Shown here piece by piece: positions 1-9,792 of a stretch of DNA of 64,000 nucleotides. The first letter of the stretch is position 1; every line of letters begins with the position of its first letter. This DNA comes from Sclerotinia nivalis. Taxonomy: Eukaryota > Ascomycota > Leotiomycetes > Helotiales > Sclerotiniaceae. A program made the position numbers and the translations under genes. The notes beneath the pieces were generated by a model. That model did not search any database. It saw nothing but the letters and a program-made list of their open reading frames with translations, and was not told the origin of the DNA. Location: assembly GCA_029531795.1 (NCBI GenBank), contig JAPEIS010000004.1, forward strand, positions 2,666,001-2,730,000. The letters run 5' to 3'.

Positions 1-1154
1 GGAATTGGAATGTACAGCGGTGGCATTGTCGCAACACCTGGAACGGCCGACTTCCAGCGGACTGCTTCTGAAATTCGTCAGCGTCAAGTCGCCGCTAGTC
101 TTAACGAGCAAAAGAGAGATATGAATATTACTTCCCAACCTCAACAGATTAACGAAGATAATCGCAATGACATGGCTGACTATCCTGGGGGTGATTACAA
201 TGCAGCCCAAAGTCTTCACATGTTGGCTAATCAGGCTTCGGCATCATCTCGGGATTCTTCGCCACACTACAACATTGCCTTAGGCCAACCACGACAAGCA
301 CAGGCCTCGACACAAAAAATGTTATTAAATCGAAATCAGCAAACCTTGAACCAACAGATGCAGATGAACCCTATTCAAGTCAATGGTCAAATGGCTGGTC
401 GATCAAACAACCCATCTGTCATGAATGGTCATTCTATGGATCCGAGAGATAGGAACAATTCCGTAAACTCAAACTCATCGAGCCCTGTAAGCAATGGCAA
501 TAGCATTGGTTATGATAATGAGATGAATGGAAATGGTACTCAGGCAATGGGTAAGAAGAGGGCAACCACAAAGCGAAAAGCAAGTGCCAACAAAACTCCA
601 CCGAAGAATAACAAAAGGACCAAGGGGGGTAGTAACGCTTCAAAGAGGGATGATGATATGAAGCATGAAGAATTTACAAATGAAGACCTTGATAACATGG
701 ATGATCAAGGTGATTTTGAAGAGAATGAAGAAAATAACAACAACGGCAAACCCAAGAAACCTGAAACAGATGATGAGAAACGGAAGAGTTTCCTCGAACG
801 AAACAGGTTAGATTTTTCTTCACGGCATATGTTTCTTCATGCTAATAGATTTTCAGAGTTGCTGCTCTTAAATGTAGACAGCGTAAGAAGCAATGGCTCA
901 ACAACTTGCAACAAAAAGTTGATACCTACACCAACGAAAATGAGGCTCTACAACAAAGAATTCAACAAATGGGTCACGAAATTCTTCAACTTAGAACAAT
1001 GCTTTTGGCTCATAAGGATACTCCTATTGGTATTCAACAAGGTATCGCGGCATTTGTTCCACAAATTTACGAAGAGATGCCACAGATGCATCAAGCTCAA
1101 AATCCATATGGTATGGCTGGAATGCAATCATCTCAAAATCCTGCCATGCAGTAA
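1..1154 (+). CDS. atf1: Atf1/CREB-type bZIP transcription factor, 3' part (N-terminus off the window)
   Basis: The frame is open from base 1, so the true start lies upstream. Exon 1 ends at 806, a 50-bp GT-AG intron covers 807-856, and exon 2 ends at TAA 1152-1154. Splicing restores the basic region NRVAALKCRQRKKQW followed by a leucine-zipper stretch with LRTMLLAHKDTP, which closely fits the Atf1/AtfA family. Upstream, TPGTADFQRTA resembles the Atf1 HRA/HRR segment, then a long Asn/Gln/Ser-rich linker and a Lys-rich stretch precede the zipper. Family members are stress-MAPK-controlled nuclear regulators of osmotic and oxidative responses, conidia and virulence in fungi. The N-terminal osmotic-stress domain is not in the window. 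Confident about family; the symbol is by homology. Confidence 0.88.
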
Positions 1155-2409
1155 ATCTATGATTCATGGTTTTAAACAAAAGTGTCACGTCAGGGCACCT
1201 TCATGAATTTGAATTCTTTAGATTTCCAAATATATCTCTCAACACACAAATAGTTTGTATCATAGATTACTTCTTCTCGATTGTATCATCTGGAGCTGGA
1301 ATCGAAGGAAAATTCTTCTAGCTTGCAGGTATGATCTTCTTCCCGTTTATACATACTTTTCTCTTACACTTAGTTTTTGATAGAGTCCAAGTCCCGGATT
1401 CTATTCAATTTACGATTAAAATGTGCATACATGGTGGGGGTATGAAACCATGCTTTTGGCGCTGGGGAGGATCGGCGGGTTATTTTATTGTTTACCACGA
1501 CTGGTTGGCAAAACGTATATGCATTCATGTACTCGAACTGAAAGGAGGTTTTGTTTCTGAGACATGGTTGGGTTGGCGCATGGGTAGGGCATGGTGATGG
1601 GGTATATGGGTTATTCATTTCATTCATTCATTTTCTTTTTTAAATACTTGGGACTTTTTGGTCTGCCGGAAACGAAATGGACTGGACTGGAGTTGAAGGG
1701 AAAAATTCACTTCGGGCGAATGGAGTTTTTCTTCGAGAAACAGAAATTTGAATGCATGTAATGTTGTCGGTTGTTTTTAATGATTTAGTTATTTTTTTTA
1801 CTTTTTATATTTTTTTTGAAAAGCGTGCGTTGTTTTCGTTTCCATGGTGGTTTTCAGACTCGTTCTTTACTTGCATGCCTCGCTCACTGTTCACTCGCGA
1901 CTCTCACTTTCTATCTCGATATCTTGGGCAAGGAAGAGAGAGGTTGGCGCGGTTTTGTGATGGTGTTATGGAGTGGATGTGGAAGAGAATAAGAACGAGA
2001 ATGACCGGGAAGGGGGAAGTGGAAGGAGGAAGGAGGGATGGGGAGGAGGAAGAATGTTATGTATAGTTTTGATATTATGGTAGTAAAATTCACATTAAAA
2101 AATTCGATTTGAAAGAGAACTTTGTATGTGTGAGTGAGTATAAGTGAGTGGTGTGTATGTATGTGGAAGTAGGAGTGGGAGTGAGTGATTGGGTATGAAT
2201 GTAAGTGGGAGTGAGTGAGGAAGTGAGGGAGTGAGTGAGTATGAGGGAGTGGGTATGTATATAAGTGTATAAGTGTATAAGTGTACTCACTTTATTGGAA
2301 AGAATTTCATCTTTGGAATATCGGGGAGTTAGACACACATACTTCATTGAAACGCTCTCTGCTTTGATATTTCATAATATCAAAAGCTGATACACCGGAA
2401 TCCTATATT
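1155..2409. other. 3' flank of the bZIP gene, no supported gene
   Basis: This holds the probable 3' UTR and spacer. Open frames on both strands here have low-complexity, unspliced translations with no recognisable motif. A GTGAGT-rich simple repeat lies at about 2127-2285. Confidence 0.5.
2127..2285. repeat. GTGAGT/GTAAGT-rich low-complexity tract
   Basis: The plus strand repeats variants of GTGAGTGA, GTATGTAT and GTAAGTGG with almost no C for about 160 bp. It is an imperfect microsatellite. The units look like splice donors, but no exon context supports that. Confidence 0.8.
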
Positions 2410-3045
2410 TTTATTGATTTGTTGCGGGATTGAAATACTCGTTATATTGGGAACACCTTTTCTACGGAACCTCAAGATCCTTTCCGTTGGAATACTCGCT
2501 TGATTGAAATATATTGTATTGAAAATTCTTTTCAGTAGAAATCTATTGATCGGAATTGGAACAGTCCCTCTTTAGAACAGCCGCTAGAATACTTCCTTCG
2601 CTCGAAAAACTGAAACCCAGAATACTTTCCGCATCAAGGCACTCGGGAACTTGACTTGAAGGCTCTCTTCGTTAGAACATCCTCTGAAGTAGGAATGCCT
2701 TCTTCACTAGAAGATTCGCTGAAGTTATTTGAATGATTGATATTGAAAAGATTCCTCGGCAAGAACACTCAATAGAAACTTTGGGCACATCCATCTTTTG
2801 TGGAAATAGTTGCTGGTCATTGGAGTATCGTCTTCAGTAAAAGATTTGCTTCTGCGAAAAAATCTCTTCATTGCTACAGTATTCGTTGGAGAGACCTTTC
2901 TAGACAACAATTAATTGGATTAGTCTTCTTGTGGAAACATTGCATTCCAAATGCTTGCTCCCATCTATCCTCGACTGAAAACTCACTCACGGTGGTGACG
3001 TTCTCTTCCGTGAAATACTTTTCACCATTCGTTAACTATATTTGT
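2410..3045. repeat. Degenerate tandem repeat, about 16-18 bp period
   Basis: By eye the sequence is built from diverged units close to CTTCnnTnGAAnAnT, for example TCTTCGTTAGAACAT, CTTCTTCACTAGAAGAT, TCCTCGGCAAGAACAC, TCTTCAGTAAAAGAT and CTTCTTGTGGAAACAT. Unit length drifts between about 14 and 20 bp, so no long reading frame is kept. It could be an old minisatellite or a diverged satellite-like element. The period was read manually, not computed. Confidence 0.45.
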
Positions 3046-3094
3046 TGAAAGCCTTATTGTATTGGGATTCTCTCGCCTTTGAGACGACTATCAC

Positions 3095-3990
3095 ATGTCC
3101 TATTCAGATGTTAACGGATATTTGTCCGGTTTTAATGGACCTCATGTTCAGAAAATTTCTGGACATTCAAATCAAGGTCAGCATCCCATTCAAATATACT
3201 ATCAGAACGACTCAAATATTGGAAGGTCAGAACAAGAGTGGAGGTTAACATAGCTTGAGAGCATTTAAGGCTGCTGTCAAAAGATTCGAAGGTCTGTCTT
3301 TATCCTCTTTGAAGTGGCTCTCCCACTAATTTCACCATAGTGATCATGAAGTCCAATGATCAAAATGGGTGGGTGTATAGAGGCAATGAGTTAGCTATCC
3401 ATCCAGCTTTTGCACTTTCGCAACATGAAGCATCATCAAAATTAAACATATCAGATGACGCTGTATTGGTTTGTGAAACCTGCGATGCCATAACACTTGG
3501 GTGTTTGAAGATTTTTAGCTACCTTCTGACTTCCCACAAGAAAGGCTTCGATACATTTTTGCTTGTGCATGAATTCAAAAGGCAAGTACCGTATTCATAA
3601 GTTCGACTTTAGTCAAGCTCACAGACCCAAGAGCGATCATAACGGTTTCAAGGTATCAGAATTGGTAGGATTCAATCACAGGGCTTTTCTCCCATCCAAA
3701 AGCCGCTCAAAATCAAAATCTATTGGAACTACAGCTATTAATACGTCTCGCTTGTTTGTGCCAAACCCAAATATTAGCTGAGTCCGTCGCAGAGCTTAGG
3801 TCTACGCTACCGACGGGACGAGTCCCGTGATCACACACACTTGACTAGACTTTCAACCTAATTATAAAAACCTCAGAGGTTATGTTATTTCTTACTTTGC
3901 TCCTCATTTTATCCACAATGATAACGATTATTACATTCATTCCAGCCACCAAAGCTACTGCAACAATTGTCAAAATTGCTCAGCTTGAAC
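3095..3990 (+). other. Coding-like fragments of an unrecognised gene or gene relic
   Basis: Several protein-like frames follow each other but I could not join them into one model. They are a 52-codon frame from ATG 3095 (Asn/Gln/Ser-rich), a frame crossing a plausible 49-bp intron (3292-3340) into MKSNDQNGWVYRGNELA, a Lys/Ser-rich frame at about 3578-3781, and a frame ending at 3990 with SSHQSYCNNCQNCSA. Two CxxC-type Cys pairs occur (CETC, CNNC). I do not recognise the family. Either a multi-exon gene with introns I cannot place, or a decayed one. Confidence 0.3.
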
Positions 3991-4061
3991 TGATACCAAT
4001 AAATAATCGTGTTTCAGATTTGGCACTTAGTCGGTACAATACATCGAAAAACGAACAGTGA

Positions 4062-4219
4062 TATTGTGAAAGAGGTAGGTCGAGATACATGCGTCCCGAT
4101 AGTACGCTGTAAGGGGGAATAGGATATGAATTGATCAAATTATTGTGGAAGAGGTAGGTCGAGATACGTGTGTCCCGATAGCACGCTGTAAGGGGGAATA
4201 GGATATGAATTGATTAGAT
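4062..4219. repeat. 79-bp imperfect tandem duplication
   Basis: Two head-to-tail copies, about 4062-4140 and 4141-4219, share the core GAGGTAGGTCGAGATAC and the tail GGGGGAATAGGATATGAATT. The differences I count are all transitions, such as ATAGTACG versus ATAGCACG. No gene is associated with it. Confidence 0.75.
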
Positions 4220-4432
4220 TATATTGTATAAATTTCGAATAGTAGAATTAATATGAATAACAATGGATTGGGGTTATATATAATAGATATACAAAAAGAT
4301 TGATGAAAACAATTGATTATTTTAGAAGGAAAAGTGAAGCTTTCTTTTTATATTTAACTACAAAGGATTATGTGAATTAATGCTCATGAACTAGTTATAT
4401 ATGTGGCCCTAGCAATCCAATTTTCTCACAAT

Positions 4433-5033
4433 ATGTCTATTAATTGGGTTTATTTGATGGGGGCTATCGCGATCGCCTATGGCTTTGGACAATTTTGCGC
4501 CGGGTTGAATTTATGCATGATGTGGCAAGTTCCCAAGGCAGAGCGTCGGATGAGAGCAAGAGTACTTTTGCGAATTATTGCAGACAGCTCCAAATAAAAG
4601 ATCCGAGAGAATTCTGGATTTGTGCTTCTATCTTGTCTAATGAAAAAGAGAAAGAGATGCTTCTTTTGCCCAATGAAGTTCTTCCCGAAATTTATCAGCA
4701 TCTCGAGAAAAGAATTCGGAGGAGGGAATGCTTGAGAGGGAGAGCAGATGCTTTGAGGCATTGATTGAGACGGAGTTTTTACGCCATAGAAGGTCTGATG
4801 GCATTTGGGATTCTCATCAAATCACTGCGGAAGAAACGAAATTTTGGGATATCCCGACGGTGGAGCGTCCCATGGGATTCGAGAAGGAGATCGAGAGAGT
4901 TCAGAAGCGTATTGAGGAGTATAAGAATGGCAAGGAAGATGCGGATAAGGAACGCGTGGGAGAGGTATTGGGTGGGGCTTCGCTTACGAGGATGGAGATG
5001 GCGGAACATGTTGATCTTGAAAAGGGACTTTGA
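4433..5033 (+). pseudogene. Unrecognised fungal membrane-anchored protein gene with two frameshifts
   Basis: Three consecutive protein-like frames continue one another in different phases. The first starts at ATG 4433 and has a hydrophobic segment (YLMGAIAIAYGFGQF) followed by a basic stretch. A phase change near 4590 leads to KDPREFWICASILSNEKEK and on to about 4720. A second change near 4720 leads to a frame ending at 5033, with RHRRSDGIWDSHQ and a charged, coiled-coil-like region. No GT-AG pair of workable size sits at either junction, so indels are the simplest explanation. The function is unknown. Sequencing error is the alternative to decay. Confidence 0.5.
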
Positions 5034-7284
5034 ATGGAATGAGGATTTATGAGGTTGAGTTCATTATTTGTGAATATTGGTTGCTTAAGGAGAGTAACAT
5101 ACAGATTAGCTTCTCGAAATTAGAACTATTCAATTCATCAAGTAGATTGGCAATAAGCAATTGTGAGTTAAGTAATGTATAAAAGTTTGAGTTTTTAAGA
5201 TCGTGACCTATTCATGTGATGAAATCTTCTAGTTGTACGTAATTCATATCCTCTTGATGGCGTCATGCAATGACAAAGATGTCGAAATACTTCACATTTT
5301 AGGCGGTGAAATGGTTGTTCTTGTAGGTGTGAAGAAGGTTATCTTATTATTGGAGCTACGATTCCTGATTATATAGACCAACAAATCGTACTTGTCATAT
5401 TGAGCCTAACAGCGGGGATAGCTCAGGATTGGGCATAAGGTTAGTTTGAAGCCTGTTTCTAGTCTGGGATGAAGATACCATTATCCCTAGACTGAAATAT
5501 TCCATAGAAGGGAGGAGATACTCAATTGATTATTCATATATGCAGAAACGCCATTAGAACCCACAACGAAAGATATTTGGGGCTGTGATGATAAAGTTAT
5601 TATTGTTAAGCCTAGATAGAGGTTTTCAGAGGATATCTAAGAGTTCCTATAAGATCGCCGTCTTTAATAGTCCGATTGTATTCTAGTGATAAAAGACTTT
5701 TGAAAATTGGAATCGATCGTTGAGAACATTTAAGTGAATGTGGAATATTCAAATCCAAGTGAAATATTTCAATCATAGTTGAAAATGTAGCATTCAATTC
5801 AGATATTGTAGCTTGCATCTGGTCTGCTAATCGGGACTATTAGATACTCTGTATAAGATATCGATTGATTTACAAACGCTCTACGTCACATGTATCAGAC
5901 TAACAAATCTTGATTAAAATATTTCTCCACGAAATGGAAGTAGAAGACAGTTATTTATGGACCCGGGAAAGAACAATATATCTCCCATTTTTAGAGAAAC
6001 TAGCGGCCAAAAGTACATGAAAAGCACAACCACACCTATGATTTCTTCATTACTGCCAAACTTTTAAATCAAGCAGCGCGAAGTCGAAGTGCCAAATCGA
6101 ATGATATCTCTATGTGAGAATCAAAAATTCTTAAATAGATTGTGAAACATGGCTCTTGTAAGGAAACGATAAGTTGATGGTTAATGGATTGGAAGTTCGC
6201 GGTTATAAATTTTGAGAGGAGAGAGCTTGGAGATGTGTTCGAGCTTAAGGAACTAGTTTATTGTAGGAAGGAGTGAAAAAAGAACCGTAAAATGAGAGCA
6301 GATTGATTGGTAGAGAAATGTGAAATAAGGAAGAGGAAGATAGGGCTGAGAAAAAGAAGAAATATATCCTTCTTTAGTCCACTCTAGGACTTTAGACCCA
6401 GACATATATATTATATTTGCGCATTTCAAATTTGGATCTTCTTGTTCTCTCTTACAAAATTATCATTTTTTCCCCCTCTGTTGTTATTTTAGGCTCTATC
6501 CGAAGATTATTTCTTCACGCAGAAATATATGAAGTATGGCGTCTGAAGTACAGTTTTTCTTTGTACGATATAGATGTGAATTCGAAATTGAAATACACCA
6601 AACTTCATAAATTCTCAGAGATTTACTTAATGAATCCTGAAATTTAGTATACAATAAATACATAAGAGCAGCTAACTTAGTCTTTACTCTCACTATCCGC
6701 TAAATGTACTTAGGACAATTCTCGGAAACCGGTATCACAATGATTATAACACTCCCTTGATTATACATACAAAGACTATATCCATCCTTGATGTTTGAAT
6801 CAGTATAATATAAACTCGATTTCGGATTCGGTATTGTAATAATAATACTAATTAAAGATATTGATATGAAATATAAGTTTCTAGATGATCGAATATTATT
6901 ATATATAGTTTATAGATATTGAAACTAAATCAACTACAATTTGAATATATAAAAATATAATTACTCTATTGTAATTGCAAAAATCGATAGAATATAAGGT
7001 GCTGGATTTCACATTGCTGGTTATAACGGATGACAGTCAGGTCCGCCGTTTTGGCCGGGTATGGTGCTTGTTGCGGGGATAATTCGCATCTTTTAGATTG
7101 AAGCCCTCAATATCAGGATTGTAACCAAAAAATGAAACATTATCTACGCTGAAGTTGAGAGGTGGAAGATATATGAATCCAGAGGCACCCTCGGTATCGT
7201 TGATACTGGTTATATATGTAGTGTAGTTGAAAATGTAGAGGACTCAAGACATCCTATTGGTCTGAAGCACCTTTCGATCTGACG
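5034..7284. other. AT-rich gene-free stretch
   Basis: No frame here has a recognisable motif or believable splice structure. The block at about 6780-7005 is extremely AT-rich. A weak hairpin is present near 5459-5497 (TCTAGTCTGGGAT with a near-complement). Nothing else seen. Confidence 0.5.
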
Positions 7285-8722
7285 ACGGCCCAGATATTGC
7301 TCGCATCGCCGCATTGGTTGTCAGCACGTATTCCTTCTCTATCAGTTGGTCACGTGTATTCCCGTTTGGACATGGACAGGTCAACCAGTTGGCGCTTGAC
7401 CATTCTGACGACGTTATCAACATATGCATTGAGTATGGAATTGAGCGAAGCGTAACTCTCTACCATCGGGACCTGCCACTCTATCTCCAAAACAGCCATG
7501 GCGGTTGGCCGAGTAGCCAAATTGTGGATGACTTTGTCAACTATGCCGAGGTAGTCTTCTCCTATTATGGCAACAAAGTACCCCGCTGGTATACCCTAAA
7601 CGAACCTGTCGCCTTCTGGTAAGCTGGGAAATCAATTTTGTGGCAATGTCAAGCTGGCTCACCTGATTTAGTTATAACCATCCCTTACCCGATAACTATT
7701 TTGGCGCTAACAAAGAGATACCGACGTGGCAACAGCCCTACTGGTGTGGCCGTCATGCATTGTTGGCGCACAGCAAAGCCTATCACTTGGCAAAGTCCCT
7801 TAGCATCAATGGGACAATTTCTTTCAAAAACAATGGAGGCTACAAGATCCCCCTCACCAATTCGACTGAGGACGCCAAGGTGGTTGAGCGCGCTTGGGAT
7901 TTTTTCGGAGGCTGGTTCGCAAACCCAGTATTCATCAATGGGGACTTTCCAGTGGTTCTAAATGATTTCTTCGGATCGTTTCTTCCAGACTTTACGGATA
8001 AGGAGAAGCATATGATTAATGGCACCAGTGATGTATTTGCACATGATGCGTACACTGCTGAATTCTACTTTGGTCAGCACTCATTCTTATTACCGTTGTC
8101 TACTCTCTTAATATTTGCTATATTTGTAAAGTATAATTATCTGACATCAATCAACTAGCTCCCGAGGGGGGAGTCGACGCCTGTGCACAGAATAGCAGCA
8201 ACTCTTACTGGCCCTTTGCTTTGGTTCAACCTACAATAATCCAGCCTCGGCTGGCGGGTGGGTGATTGGCACCGCAGCAGATCCTTTGTCACCTTGACTG
8301 CACAAAACCACAGAGTGGGTGCCTGCCTTTCTCCACTTCATCGCCGACAAATGGAAGCCGAAGGGTGGAATCGCAATAACCGAATTCGGCTTTGCAGGGC
8401 CTTTCGAAGGCGCCAAAATGAACAAAGCTGACACCGTCTTCGATTCAATCCGAAGTTCTCATTGCAAAGAGTACGTCGAGGGGATTTTAATTGCACTCAG
8501 TGAAGGCGTTAATATAGCTGGGTGTTTGGCTTGGTCGATCCTCGATATCTGGAATGGCGTGCAGGGTATGGGAGCAAGTTTGGGATACAGTGAGTTTCAC
8601 TCATTGTCAATAGAAAGAAAATTATAGTAATCGGTAGTAGATACGTCAATTACACGAAGCAAAAGAGATAGTACAAGGCAAGCTTCTTCGAGTTTGTGAA
8701 TATGTTCAAGGTTTACGCGCAA
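7285..8722 (+). pseudogene. GH1 beta-glucosidase-like gene, broken
   Basis: The family splits beta-glucosides and is common among plant-associated fungi. Visible GH1 landmarks are YSFSISWSRVFPFG, VTLYHRDLPLYLQN, the acid/base motif TLNEPVAF, then after a 53-bp intron (7619-7671) KNNGGYKIPLTNS and FAHDAYTAEFYFG. Further on come PEGGVDACAQNSSNS, the nucleophile region ITEFGFAGPFE and ALSEGVNIAGCLAWSI. The gene is dead. A frameshift sits near 8258, a TGA at 8295-8297 replaces an expected Trp, and a TAG at 8669-8671 interrupts the last exon before KASFFEFVNMFKVYAQDP. The N-terminal part is missing. The catalytic glutamates remain, so inactivation looks recent relative to family divergence. Confidence 0.85.
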
Positions 8723-8768
8723 GATCCTGTGGTGCCACATTATGTGTCTTAATATTGCAGGGCGCCCA

Positions 8769-8983
8769 TAGGCTGTCTTTCCTTTCTGGCGATATCCGTG
8801 AGAGATGTAAGGCGGCAAGGGCAAGGAGCCCATGAAGAAGGAAATTGTACGAGAAAGCGATCTGGGGGACAACGTACTGCCAGACATGCCGCCTGAAGCG
8901 CATCAACCCACCTTGATTCTCTTCTGCTTGCAAGTCATGCACCCGGTGCGGGATTTCTGGTGATTTCGTCGGGTTCCCTGCAT
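8769..8983 (-). pseudogene. Collapsed UPC2-like Zn2Cys6 transcription factor
   Basis: Reading the minus strand from ATG 8983, MQGTRRNHQKSRTGCMTC and KQKRIK is the start of a Zn(II)2Cys6 cluster, followed by GTGGGT where this family often has an intron. Almost directly afterwards, in another frame, comes WQYVVPQIAFSYNFLLHGLL then ALAALHLSRISPERKDSL, which fits the start of the fungal regulatory domain of UPC2-like sterol uptake regulators. The rest of the zinc cluster, the linker and the C-terminal domain are absent. It therefore looks like an internally deleted remnant. Its right-hand neighbour is a sterol-type glycosyltransferase, which may be coincidence. Confidence 0.65.
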
Positions 8984-9127
8984 ACCGCTAAGCCTGAGTG
9001 AATTTGAATCCGAAAGCGCGTCGAGTTATCGCGTACGTAGCGATGGCTAAAACGAACGTAACCTACCATCGAGATGAAAAGAATCGTCTCTTGAATGTGA
9101 AGGGGGCGGTACGGTACTGTAGTATTC

Positions 9128-9153
9128 GGGGTTGGGGTTGGGGTTGGGGTTGG
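9128..9153 (+). repeat. (GGGGTT)4 G-quadruplex-forming tract
   Basis: Four GGGG runs at 9128-9131, 9134-9137, 9140-9143 and 9146-9149 are separated by TT only. This fits a strong intramolecular G-quadruplex consensus. The unit differs from the usual fungal telomere TTAGGG. Confidence 0.85.
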
Positions 9154-9792
9154 AGCAATGAGAACCAGCGAAATACGAAATGCGAAAGCCGAACCCGAGG
9201 TGCGCCAGGATGCGACGCTAAATTGGTGGGGTAGTTTTCCAAGGGTATAAATATATAACTAGGATCGGATCTGATGCCCATTATGGACTAGTGGCTTAAT
9301 GGCAGCAAGGGTCAAATATAACTTTTAACCTATTTTCTGGGAAAGCTCGAGGTCCTGAGACATAGCCTCGACAGCCACGAATCGCCCCGAACTGAGTTTG
9401 AGTCATGGATATCTTCAATAAGAGAATGAGCAGAATTCTCTGCGCTGCAAGCATTCGATATCCCATCGAGAATCGATACCTCACCACCATCAACGGTTTA
9501 ACCTAAGAGAGAACACATAAGATCTTCACGTGCCCTCGAAACTCAAGGTCTCTTACTGTAATCAGATATGATATATATAACTATTTAGGTTCAATTCCTA
9601 ACGCCGGCTTCCGTCGTGGAGTGGGTTATTATATTCATTGTGTTTTCTCTTACCTACACTGCTTCATCTGCTCAGAGGTACTAGTAGCGCCGCGATTTGT
9701 CAGACATCATATCAAATTAGGCTTGCCGAAACTGCATCCGTGAGCCTCATTGTTGCCGTCGCAGCTTGTGAGGTCGTTCCAAGCTATTCGCC

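Noticed and set aside
2090..2347. Minus-strand 85-codon Thr/Ser/His-rich frame
   Set aside because: It is translation of the GTGAGT-rich simple repeat.
5410..5455. GGGGATAGCTCAGGATTGGG resembling the D-arm of a tRNA
   Set aside because: No B-box follows at the expected distance and no cloverleaf can be folded.
9128..9153. Interstitial telomere repeat
   Set aside because: The unit is GGGGTT, not the fungal TTAGGG, and only four copies occur. Kept only as a quadruplex motif.
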